Positions 48,847-56,204 of a stretch of DNA of 64,000 bases are shown piece after piece. Every line of letters starts with the position of its first letter. Position 1 is the stretch's first letter. Below the pieces are notes generated by a model. That model was not told where the DNA came from. It saw nothing but the letters and a program-made list of their open reading frames with translations, and made no database searches. The position numbers and the translations under genes are program-made. Source of the DNA: Microterricola gilva (GTDB lineage: Bacteria; Actinomycetota; Actinomycetes; Actinomycetales; Microbacteriaceae); NCBI RefSeq assembly GCF_004217495.1, contig NZ_SHLC01000001.1, positions 186,001 to 250,000 of the forward strand, written 5' to 3'.

Positions 48847-49580
48847 ATGCACTGGTCGATTCAGGAGATCGCGAAGCTCGCCGGAACGACGAGACGGGCC
48901 TGCTGCGACCGAGCAGCGTCGGCTCTAACGGCTATCGCCACTACGACGAGGCCGCGCTCGTTCGACTGCAGCGCATCCTGCTGCTGCGCCAACTCGGACT
49001 GGGACTGCCGGCGATCGCCGAGGTCCTCGCCAACGAGCGCGACGAGAAGCAAGCCCTGCACGGCCACCTCGACTGGCTGCGGCAGGAACAAGACCGGCTG
49101 GCGCGGCAGATCGCGTCGGTCGAGCTGACGATCAACACCCTGGAGGGAGGTGAACAACTGATGGCAGAGAACATGTTCGATGGTTTCGACCACACGCAGT
49201 ACAAGGAGGAGGTCGAGCAGCGCTGGGGCGCGGACGCCTATGCGAAGAGCGACACCTGGTGGCGCTCGATGTCGGCCGAGGAGAAGGCCGGGTGGCAGCA
49301 GCGGCAGCAACAGCTCGCCGCCGACTGGAGCGCGGCCGCCACGAGCGGCATCGCCGCGGACAGCGCGGAGGCGCAGGCACTGGCCCGCCGACACGTCGAG
49401 TGGCTGAGCGGCATCCCCGGCACCCCGGGCGGCGGCTCAAGCGGCCCGCCCAAGGCCTATCTCCTCGGCCTGGCCGAGATGTACGTGGCCGACGAGCGCT
49501 TCGGCGCCAACTACGGCGGGCAGGCCGGAGCGGAGTTCGTGCGCGACGCGCTCACCGCGTTCGCGGAGCGCGAGCTCTAG
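48847..49580 (+). pseudogene. TipA-like MerR regulator gene, frameshifted by a deletion in the HTH
   Basis: From ATG 48847 the reading begins MHWSIQEIAKLAGTT, the start of a MerR domain, then runs out of frame. The remainder DETGLLRPSSVGSNGYRHYDEAALVRLQRILLLRQLG, a dimerisation helix and a TipAS domain continues in a different frame from about 48888. Family alignment expects about SRTLRHY between the parts. The junction holds ACGACGAG once (48886-48893), and the expected sequence would carry it twice, so a 25-nt deletion between 8-bp direct repeats explains the frameshift. The DNA-binding domain is therefore broken. The MerR-type promoter is intact. Confidence 0.75.
49161..49580 (+). CDS. TipAS-like antibiotic-binding domain, possible independent translation
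   Basis: Inside the broken tipA-like gene, GGGAGGTGA (49145-49153) lies 7 nt before the ATG at 49161. From there 139 residues form the TipAS helical domain (MFDGFDHTQYKEEVEQRWG, then WLSGIPG and YVADERFGANYGG). In Streptomyces the tipA gene likewise gives a long regulator and a short effector-only protein. Here the short form could survive the frameshift and act as a ligand trap. It has no Cys, unlike TipAS, so covalent thiopeptide capture would not occur. Confidence 0.5.
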   Translation: MAENMFDGFDHTQYKEEVEQRWGADAYAKSDTWWRSMSAEEKAGWQQRQQQLAADWSAAATSGIAADSAEAQALARRHVEWLSGIPGTPGGGSSGPPKAYLLGLAEMYVADERFGANYGGQAGAEFVRDALTAFAEREL

Positions 49581-49606
49581 GGCGGCGAGCCGCTCGCGGG
49601 AAGGCG

Positions 49607-49648
49607 GTCGGGTCCGGATGCCGCAGGCCGCGGCATCCGGCACCCGAC
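49607..49648 (+). terminator. Hairpin terminator after the tipA-like gene
   Basis: GTCGGGTCCGGATGCCGC (49607-49624) pairs with GCGGCATCCGGCACCCGAC (49630-49648) with one bulged base. Two GGATGCC heptamers form the core. Confidence 0.7.
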
Positions 49649-49773
49649 GGCCGTGTGGGCAGCCCGACCGTGCTTCGGGGGGAATCCCCCGTGACAGGCG
49701 CGGCCGAGGTTACTAGCGTCGAAGGAGTAGAACTTGGGTGCCCGATCGGGTGGCCACGACAGGGAGAATACTC

Positions 49774-50541
49774 ATGCGCACCACCATTCGAACCGCAACT
49801 CGCATCAGTGGGGCCGTGGCCGGCCTCGCGATCGGCGCGACGATCCTGAGCGGATGCGCGCTGCTGCCGGCGCACGGCATGGGCGACGAGACGACGCTCA
49901 GCGACACCGCCGGCATCACCAGTGTGCGCATCGACGATCCCAGCGGGAGTGTCAGCGTGAGCGGGGAGACGGGCGCCACCGACATCCGCATCGAGCGCGA
50001 CATCCAGTACTGGGGCGCCAAGCGCGACATCGGGACGACATTCGAGGTCAACGGCGATGAGCTGGTGCTCAGCGGATGCGGTCAACGCTGCACGGTCAAC
50101 TACACGATCGAACTTCCGGCCGGCGTCGACGTGAGCGGCCAGACCGAGAACGGCGAGATCGAGCTCAGCGACGTGAACAACGTCGACGTGAGCACAAGCA
50201 ACGGGCGCATCTCGCTCGAGGACGTGACCGGGCGCATCGAGGTCGGCACGAGCAATGGTCGCATCGAGGGCAGCGAGCTCAGCGGAGACGGCATCATCGC
50301 CAAGACGTCGAATGGCTCCATCGAGCTGGAGCTCGCCACCCCGCAGGATGTGAAGGCGAACACCTCGAATGGTTCGATCACGCTGAGGGTTCCGACCGGC
50401 GGGTACGAGGTCGTCGCCGAGACGTCGAACGGCGGCAAGAACATCGACATCGCGAGCGACCCGAACGGCGAGTTTCTGCTCGACCTCGGCACCTCGAACG
50501 GGTCGATCACCGTGCGGGACAGCGCGAGCAGCGACGACTGA
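49774..50541 (+). CDS. DUF4097 lipoprotein
   Basis: A 255-residue exported lipoprotein: signal MRTTIRTATRISGAVAG, hydrophobic stretch and lipobox ILSGC. The mature part is a DUF4097 beta-solenoid with a repeating SNG turn (VSTSNGRISLED, VGTSNGRIEGSE, KTSNGSIELE, NTSNGSITLR, ETSNGGKNID, GTSNGSITVR), about one turn every 20 residues. AGGGAGA precedes the ATG. Same domain type as the cytosolic protein at 47.8 kb but this one faces outward. Function unknown. Confidence 0.85.
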   Translation: MRTTIRTATRISGAVAGLAIGATILSGCALLPAHGMGDETTLSDTAGITSVRIDDPSGSVSVSGETGATDIRIERDIQYWGAKRDIGTTFEVNGDELVLSGCGQRCTVNYTIELPAGVDVSGQTENGEIELSDVNNVDVSTSNGRISLEDVTGRIEVGTSNGRIEGSELSGDGIIAKTSNGSIELELATPQDVKANTSNGSITLRVPTGGYEVVAETSNGGKNIDIASDPNGEFLLDLGTSNGSITVRDSASSDD

Positions 50542-50575
50542 CCCGCACGGGCCACGGCGCTGGCACCGCGTGGTG

Positions 50576-50698
50576 CTAGCCCTGCGGCCCGCGCGGGCGG
50601 TCGGGCACGGCGCGGTAGCCGTCGCGCCGCGCGATCTGCACAGTGGCGACGATTCCCCACGCGGCGAGAAGCGCGATCAGGCTGAGAAAGACGATCAT
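50576..50698 (-). CDS. 40-residue single-pass membrane protein
   Basis: From ATG 50698 to TAG 50576 the frame encodes MIVFLSLIALLAAWGIVATV followed by a basic cytosolic tail QIARRDGYRAVPDRPRGPQG. AAAGGAGG lies 7 nt before the ATG, an excellent ribosome binding site. One transmembrane helix with positive C-terminus. It lies just downstream of the yczE gene on the same strand, 59 bp after its stop codon. Not recognised; it was found by reading the gap rather than by homology. Confidence 0.7.
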   Translation of the reverse strand: MIVFLSLIALLAAWGIVATVQIARRDGYRAVPDRPRGPQG

Positions 50699-50757
50699 GG
50701 GGTGCCTCCTTTCCGAATGCGGATGACGGTCGCCGAGCGGTCAGGCCGACGCCGGTG

Positions 50758-51558
50758 TCAGTTCGCCGGCGAGTCCAGCTGCGGACTCGACGGGGTGGCG
50801 GTGCCCTCGAGCTCGGTCTCGAGCTCGGCCTCGAGCTGCGCTGCCTCGAGCCGCTCTGCGTCGAACTGCTCTGCGTCGAGCTGCTCTGGCTCGGACGCGG
50901 CCGGGTCGGATGGGGTCGCCGCGGCATCCGTTGCCCGCGGCTTCACGGCGAAGAACGGGATCGCCCACTGGCAGAGCGGGCCGACGAGCAACGCGAAGGC
51001 GGCGGTGCCGATCCCGACGTTGCCGCCGAGGATCCAGCCGAGGGTGACGACCGTGAGCTCGATGCCGGTGCGCACCTTCCAGATCGCCCAGCCGGTGCGG
51101 GCGTTCAGGCCCGTCATCAGGCCGTCGCGCGGGCCGGGCCCGAAGTGGGCACCGATGTAGAGGCCCGTGGCGACGGCGAGCACGAGCAGGCCGGCGATGA
51201 AGAGCAGGATGCGCACCCAGAGGTCGAGGCCCGCGGGGATCAGCGCCAGGCCGACGTCGGCCGATGGTCCGACGAGCAGGGCGTTCAGAACGGTTCCGAT
51301 GCCGGGCTTCTGCCGCAGCGGGATCCAGATCAGCAGCACCATGGCGCTGGTGAGCACCGTGATGAGGCCGAAGCTGAGCCCGGTGTGGATGCCGATGCCC
51401 TGCGTCAGGACGTCCCAGGGCGCGGCGCCGATCTCACCGCGCACGATCAGCGCGATGCCGATGCCGTAGAGGAAGAGGCCGAGGAAGAGCTGCGCGAAGC
51501 GTCGGGGGAGACGCCCGGTCACGGGGGCGAGGGAAGTAGTCGAAGAAGCCACCCTCAT
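50758..51558 (-). CDS. YczE/YitT-type membrane protein paired with MocR
   Basis: A 266-residue membrane protein with about five hydrophobic segments. FAQLFLGLFLYGIGIALIVRGEIGAAPWDVLTQGI and GLYIGAHFGPGPRDGLMTGLNARTG are typical of the YczE family. The C-terminal 60 residues are a repetitive acidic tail with LDAEQFDAERLEAAQLEAELE. The ATG at 51558 is used; the longer frame would start inside the operator. It is divergent from a MocR regulator, a pairing (yczE-yczR) seen across actinobacteria. Transported compound unknown. Confidence 0.85.
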   Translation of the reverse strand: MRVASSTTSLAPVTGRLPRRFAQLFLGLFLYGIGIALIVRGEIGAAPWDVLTQGIGIHTGLSFGLITVLTSAMVLLIWIPLRQKPGIGTVLNALLVGPSADVGLALIPAGLDLWVRILLFIAGLLVLAVATGLYIGAHFGPGPRDGLMTGLNARTGWAIWKVRTGIELTVVTLGWILGGNVGIGTAAFALLVGPLCQWAIPFFAVKPRATDAAATPSDPAASEPEQLDAEQFDAERLEAAQLEAELETELEGTATPSSPQLDSPAN

Positions 51559-51560
51559 AT

Positions 51561-51607
51561 CCAATTGCACAATTGGCCTTCCATCCAATAGCCAATTCAC
51601 CTAAAGT
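51561..51607. promoter_or_regulatory. MocR operator region and leaderless mocR promoter
   Basis: CCAATTG-CA-CAATTGG (51561-51576) is a perfect palindrome, followed by two more CCAAT units (51585 and 51592). TAAAGT (51602-51607) ends 6 nt before the MocR ATG. The layout fits binding by the MocR protein to both divergent promoters. Confidence 0.6.
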
Positions 51608-51613
51608 GGCCTC

Positions 51614-53056
51614 ATGGTTGATGCCCAGCTCAGCGCCCGCACCCTCACGGCCCTCCTCGGCGAGTGGCGCGAGGGCGGCTCCGCCTACACGGCGCTCGCC
51701 GACCGGATCCGCCTGCTCACCATCGACGGGCGCATCCCCGTCGACACCCGCCTGCCCGCGGAGCGCGAGCTCGCCGAGCACCTCGGCCTCAGCCGCACCA
51801 CGGTCACGGCGGCCTATCGGCAGCTGCGTGAGCTCGGCTTCCTGCAGAGCGTGCGCGGTTCGGGCAGTGTCACGCGGCTGCAGGGCACCCCGGCCATGCT
51901 CTCGGTGCCGGGCGACCGCGGCTACCTCGATCTCAGCAAGGCGGCCATGCCGGCGCTGCCGTGGCTCGTCGAGGCCAGCCGACGCGGTGTCGAGGAGCTG
52001 CCCCGCCACCTCGGTGGTGCCGGCTTCGACCCGATCGGAACGCCGGAGCTTCGCGCGGCCATCGCCGAGCGCTACACGGCTCGCGGCCTGCCGACCGCGC
52101 CGGAGCAGATCATGGTCACGATCGGGGCCCAGCACGCGATCGCCCTGCTCTCCCGCGCCCTCATCGGCCGCGGCGACCGCGCCCTGATCGAGCAGCCGAC
52201 CTACCCGCACGCCTACGAGGCCCTGCGCGCGGCAGGCGCCCGGCTCGTTCCTGTGAGCGCCATCCCCGATTCACAGCGAGCGGATGCCGCGGACTCCGCG
52301 GTCGAGACCGCGGCGTTCGAGCAGGCGATCCGGCAGGCCAATCCGGCGATGGGCTACCTCATGCCCGACTTCCACAACCCGACCGGGCGCTCGCTCGCCC
52401 CGGAGCAGCGGGAGCGCATCCTCGCCGCCGCGGCCAGGCAGGGCACCGTGATCGTGGCCGACGAGACGACCGCGGAGCTCGACATCGACCGCGTCGGCAG
52501 TGTGCTGCCGATGGCGGCGTACGGCGACGCGGTGCTCGTCGGCTCCGTCGGCAAGACGGTGTGGGGTGGCCTCCGCGTCGGCTGGATCCGGGCCGAGCGC
52601 CCCCTGATCCGCAAGCTCGTCGGGCTGCGCGCCCCCGGCGACCTCGGCACGCCGATCCTCGAGCAGCTGATCGTGACAGAGCTGCTCCCGGAGATGCCGC
52701 GCATCCTCGAGCTCCGCAGGGAGCAGCTGCGCGCCGGGCGCGACCACATCGAGCAGCTGCTCGCCAGCCGCTTCCCCGAGTGGGACGTGCCGCACGTGCA
52801 CGGCGGCCTCGCCACCTGGATCAACCTCGGGTCGCCCGTCAGCTCGCAGCTCGCCCTCGCAGCCCGCAACCACGGCCTGCTCATCGCGGCCGGCCCGCGC
52901 TTCGGCATCGACGGCGCGTTCGAACGCTTCCTGCGCCTGCCGATCAGCTACTCGGCAGAGGAGACGACGCGCGCCGTCGACGCGCTCGCGCTCGCCTGGG
53001 GCTCGCTGCTGCGGCATCCGGTGCCGGACACGGGCTACCTCGCCGACGTCGTGTAG
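51614..53056 (+). CDS. MocR-type regulator: GntR HTH fused to aminotransferase domain
   Basis: A 480-residue protein. Residues 1-85 form a GntR winged helix (DTRLPAERELAEHLGLSRTTVTAAYRQLRELG); residues 110-475 form a fold-type I aminotransferase domain with MPDFHNPTGRSL, VADETTAELDID and the PLP Lys in VGSVGKTVWGGLRVGW. MocR proteins sense a PLP-bound amino compound and regulate a divergent gene, here yczE. Leaderless start at 51614. The domain arrangement is complete, so it should be functional. Confidence 0.93.
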   Translation: MVDAQLSARTLTALLGEWREGGSAYTALADRIRLLTIDGRIPVDTRLPAERELAEHLGLSRTTVTAAYRQLRELGFLQSVRGSGSVTRLQGTPAMLSVPGDRGYLDLSKAAMPALPWLVEASRRGVEELPRHLGGAGFDPIGTPELRAAIAERYTARGLPTAPEQIMVTIGAQHAIALLSRALIGRGDRALIEQPTYPHAYEALRAAGARLVPVSAIPDSQRADAADSAVETAAFEQAIRQANPAMGYLMPDFHNPTGRSLAPEQRERILAAAARQGTVIVADETTAELDIDRVGSVLPMAAYGDAVLVGSVGKTVWGGLRVGWIRAERPLIRKLVGLRAPGDLGTPILEQLIVTELLPEMPRILELRREQLRAGRDHIEQLLASRFPEWDVPHVHGGLATWINLGSPVSSQLALAARNHGLLIAAGPRFGIDGAFERFLRLPISYSAEETTRAVDALALAWGSLLRHPVPDTGYLADVV

Positions 53057-53190
53057 CTCGGCACCTCCCGTTCACCCGCGCGACCCCACGGTGTCGCCTG
53101 CTGATCACCCCGTGGCCTCCGGGGGCCGACAGCCTGAGCGAAAGCGCCTGCCGCTTCGAGCGCGGCGCGTCACGCACCCAGGAGCCTCCC

Positions 53191-56076
53191 ATGAAACCCA
53201 CCCGTCTTCTTTGCTGTGCCCTGGCCGCGACTCTCGCGTTCGGCGCGAGTGCCGTCGCCACAGGCGCCGTCGGCCCTGCCGCGGGCCCACTGGGCGCGGT
53301 TGCCGCGGCCCAGGCAGACGAGCTGTCCGCCCCGGCCGGCTTCACCCGCACAGCCACCTATCCCGTGTTCCAGAATGTGCCGGCCGGCGTTGATCCTGCC
53401 GCCGCGACGGTGGCCGAGATCTCCGCGGTGAGCGCAGACGGCACGACGCTCATCTACACCGATGCACTCGGCAAGCGCATCGGCTTCCTCGACATCAGCG
53501 ACCCGGCCGCGCCGAGCGGGCTCGGCAGTGTCTCGCTCGCCGAACTCGGGCACGTCGACGATCAGCCCACTTCCGTCGCAGTGTCGGGCGAGTACGTGCT
53601 CGTCGTCATCGACGAGACCGGCGGCGACTTCACGGCACCGCGCGGGCGGCTCGACGTGCTGCGCCTCAGCGACCGCAGCCGCGTGGCCAGCATCGACCTC
53701 GCCGGCCAGCCCGACTCCATCGCCATCAGCCAGGACGGGGTGTACGCGGCCATCGCGATCGAGAACCAGCGTGATGAGGCGTTCACGCCTGCGGGCGGCG
53801 GCGAGGGCGACCTCCCGCAGCTGCCGGCCGGATTCGTGCAGGTGATCGAGCTCGACGACACTCCGGCCGACTGGTCCCCGACCCCGATCCCGTTCGTGAA
53901 CCCCGACGGCAGCGCGCTGGCCGGCTTCACGGCCGCCGGCATCGACAGCCCCGTCGACCCCGAGCCCGAGTACGTCACGATCAACGCGGACAACAAGCTC
54001 GCCGTCACCCTGCAGGAGAACAACGGCATCGTCGTGATCGACCTCCCGACGCGCGCGATCGACACGGTCTTCAGCGCGGGCTCCGTCGCGGTGAGCGGCA
54101 TCGACGTCAAGAAGGACAAGGTCATCGACCTCAGCGGCTCGATCCCGGCCACCCCGCGCGAGCCCGACTCCATCGCGTGGGTCGACGCCAGCCACGTGGC
54201 CACGGCGAACGAGGGTGATTGGAAGGGCGGCAGCCGCGGCTGGACGATCTTCGACACCACCACCGGTGCGGTGGCCTGGGATGCAGGCAACAGCTTCGAG
54301 CACCTCGCGGTGCAGCACGGTCTCTACAACGACGCCCGCGCCGCGAAGAAGGGCTCGGAGCCCGAGGGTCTCGCGATCGCCGAGATCGACGGTGTCACGC
54401 ACGCCTTCGTCGCCAGCGAGCGCAGCAACTACGTCGCCGTGTACTCGCTGGAAGACCCGGTGAACCCGGTGTTCACCCAGCTCCTCTTCGCCACGAACGG
54501 CCCAGAGGGCATCCTGCCGATCCCATCGCGTGGCCTGCTCGCCGTGTCGAGTGAGACGGATGACGCCGCCGCCGGCGTGCGTGCAGCGGTGAACCTCTAT
54601 GCGCTGGGCGGGGGCGCGGGCAGCCGCGCCGCCGGCCAGCCGAGCATCGTGTCCGCAACGACGACGGACGGTCCGATCGGCTGGGCGGCACTCGGCGCAC
54701 TGAGCGCCGTTCCGGGTGCGCCGGACAAGCTCTACGCGGCCAGTGACTCGGCGCTCAAGCCCAGCACGATCTTCACCGTCGACGTGGCATCCGAGCCGGC
54801 CGTCATCCGCGACGCACTCGTCGTGACCACCGCCGGAACCCCGGCCGAGTTCGACATCGAGGGCCTCTTCTCCCGGCCGCAGGGCGGCTTCTGGCTCGCC
54901 TCCGAGGGTGCAACCGGCGCGGAGAACACGATCTACCGCACCGACGCCGCCGGAGCGGTCGTTGAGACCGTCGCATTGCCGGCCGATGTCACCGCGCACA
55001 TCAACAAGTGGGGTCTCGAGGGTGTCACAGCCACGACAGACACCGCAGGCACGGAGATCGTCTACGTCGCGCTGCAGCGCCCGTTGTGGACAGACCCGGC
55101 CAGCACCGCCGCCACGGTCGACGGCGAGAACGTCACCCGTATCGGTCGCTACGACGTTGCGGCCAAGAGCTGGAGCTGGTTCGGCTACGAACTCGAATCC
55201 CCGGCGACCGGTGGCGCCGACTGGGTCGGGCTGAGCGAGATCGTGGCCGTCGACGCCGACACCCTCGCGGTGATCGAGCGCGACAAGCTCAACGGCCCGG
55301 CCGCCGCCAACAAGCGCATCTACACGATCGAGGTTCCGGATGCCGCGGCGGTCGCCGCGGCGCCGAGTCTCGTCATCGCGAAGAAGACGCTGGCCCTCGA
55401 CGTGCTGCCCGCACTGCGCGAGACGGCCGGGTGGACGCAGGAGAAGCTCGAGGGCCTCACCATCGGCGCCGACGGCAATGTGTACGCCATCACCGACAAC
55501 GACGGCCTGAAGGACGCGACGGGCGAGACGGTGTTCCTCCGCCTCGGCGCCGCGAGCACGATCTTCGGCTCTGGGCCCACCGAGCCGGAGGTTCCGATCA
55601 CCCCGGCGAAGCCCGTTCTGAGCCTGGGGGCGAGCACCGTCAAGGCCGGCAGCACGCTCGCCATCTCAGGAACGGGCTTCACGCCGGGAACGTCCGTGTC
55701 GCTTGAACTCCACTCGGCGCCTGTCGTTCTCGGCTCGGTCACCGCCGATGCTGCTGGCGCGATCAGCCTGCTGGCCACGATTCCCGCGGCGACCGCTGCC
55801 GGCGAGCACAGCATCGTCGTTCTGCAGGGCTCGACCGAGCTTGCGCGCAGTGCCGTGACGATCACCGCAGCCGATGAGGACGGAGCCGGCACCGATCCCG
55901 GTTCCGGCAGTGGCACCGCGGGCAACGGCGCAACGACGAACACGGGTGCGTCCCTCGCCAGCACCGGCGTCGAGATGCTCGCACCGGCGCTCGCCGCGCT
56001 CGCGCTGCTTGGCGGCGGCGCCGGAGCGCTCGCAATCCGCCGCCGCGGTGCGCGTCGCTCCGAGGGCGCGAACTAG
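53191..56076 (+). CDS. Wall-anchored phytase-like/esterase-like beta-propeller protein
   Basis: A 961-residue exported protein. ATG at 53191 follows AGGAG; signal peptide MKPTRLLCCALAATLAFGAS. The body is a beta-propeller resembling the choice-of-anchor I and phytase-like families: repeated EGLAIAEIDG, NGPEGILPIPSRG, FDIEGLFSRPQGGFWLASEGATG, WGLEGVTATTDT, LEGLTIGADGNVYAITDND. A C-terminal Ig-like domain (about residues 805-900) leads to LASTG, a hydrophobic helix and RRRGARR: a sortase-like anchor with one change from LPxTG. It may hydrolyse phosphate esters at the cell surface; substrate not shown. Confidence 0.85.
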   Translation: MKPTRLLCCALAATLAFGASAVATGAVGPAAGPLGAVAAAQADELSAPAGFTRTATYPVFQNVPAGVDPAAATVAEISAVSADGTTLIYTDALGKRIGFLDISDPAAPSGLGSVSLAELGHVDDQPTSVAVSGEYVLVVIDETGGDFTAPRGRLDVLRLSDRSRVASIDLAGQPDSIAISQDGVYAAIAIENQRDEAFTPAGGGEGDLPQLPAGFVQVIELDDTPADWSPTPIPFVNPDGSALAGFTAAGIDSPVDPEPEYVTINADNKLAVTLQENNGIVVIDLPTRAIDTVFSAGSVAVSGIDVKKDKVIDLSGSIPATPREPDSIAWVDASHVATANEGDWKGGSRGWTIFDTTTGAVAWDAGNSFEHLAVQHGLYNDARAAKKGSEPEGLAIAEIDGVTHAFVASERSNYVAVYSLEDPVNPVFTQLLFATNGPEGILPIPSRGLLAVSSETDDAAAGVRAAVNLYALGGGAGSRAAGQPSIVSATTTDGPIGWAALGALSAVPGAPDKLYAASDSALKPSTIFTVDVASEPAVIRDALVVTTAGTPAEFDIEGLFSRPQGGFWLASEGATGAENTIYRTDAAGAVVETVALPADVTAHINKWGLEGVTATTDTAGTEIVYVALQRPLWTDPASTAATVDGENVTRIGRYDVAAKSWSWFGYELESPATGGADWVGLSEIVAVDADTLAVIERDKLNGPAAANKRIYTIEVPDAAAVAAAPSLVIAKKTLALDVLPALRETAGWTQEKLEGLTIGADGNVYAITDNDGLKDATGETVFLRLGAASTIFGSGPTEPEVPITPAKPVLSLGASTVKAGSTLAISGTGFTPGTSVSLELHSAPVVLGSVTADAAGAISLLATIPAATAAGEHSIVVLQGSTELARSAVTITAADEDGAGTDPGSGSGTAGNGATTNTGASLASTGVEMLAPALAALALLGGGAGALAIRRRGARRSEGAN

Positions 56077-56090
56077 CCGGAGGCGGAGAC

Positions 56091-56134
56091 GGGCGGGGCT
56101 CGATGGCTGCGGCGCAGCCAGCGAACCCCGCCCC
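56091..56134 (+). terminator. Hairpin terminator after the phytase-like gene
   Basis: GGGCGGGGCT (56091-56100) and AACCCCGCCCC (56124-56134) flank an inner TGGCTGC/GCAGCCA stem (56104-56120). Confidence 0.6.
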
Positions 56135-56204
56135 TTCCGACATCCGTGACCAGATTCACAGCTGAGTGAAACGCAACGCCTCGTTGCACTGAGAGAATGG
56201 CGCA

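Noticed and set aside
51961-56076. 1371-residue frame running from inside mocR through the phytase-like gene
   Set aside because: The first 410 residues are an out-of-frame reading of mocR; a signal peptide and ribosome site at 53191 mark the real start.
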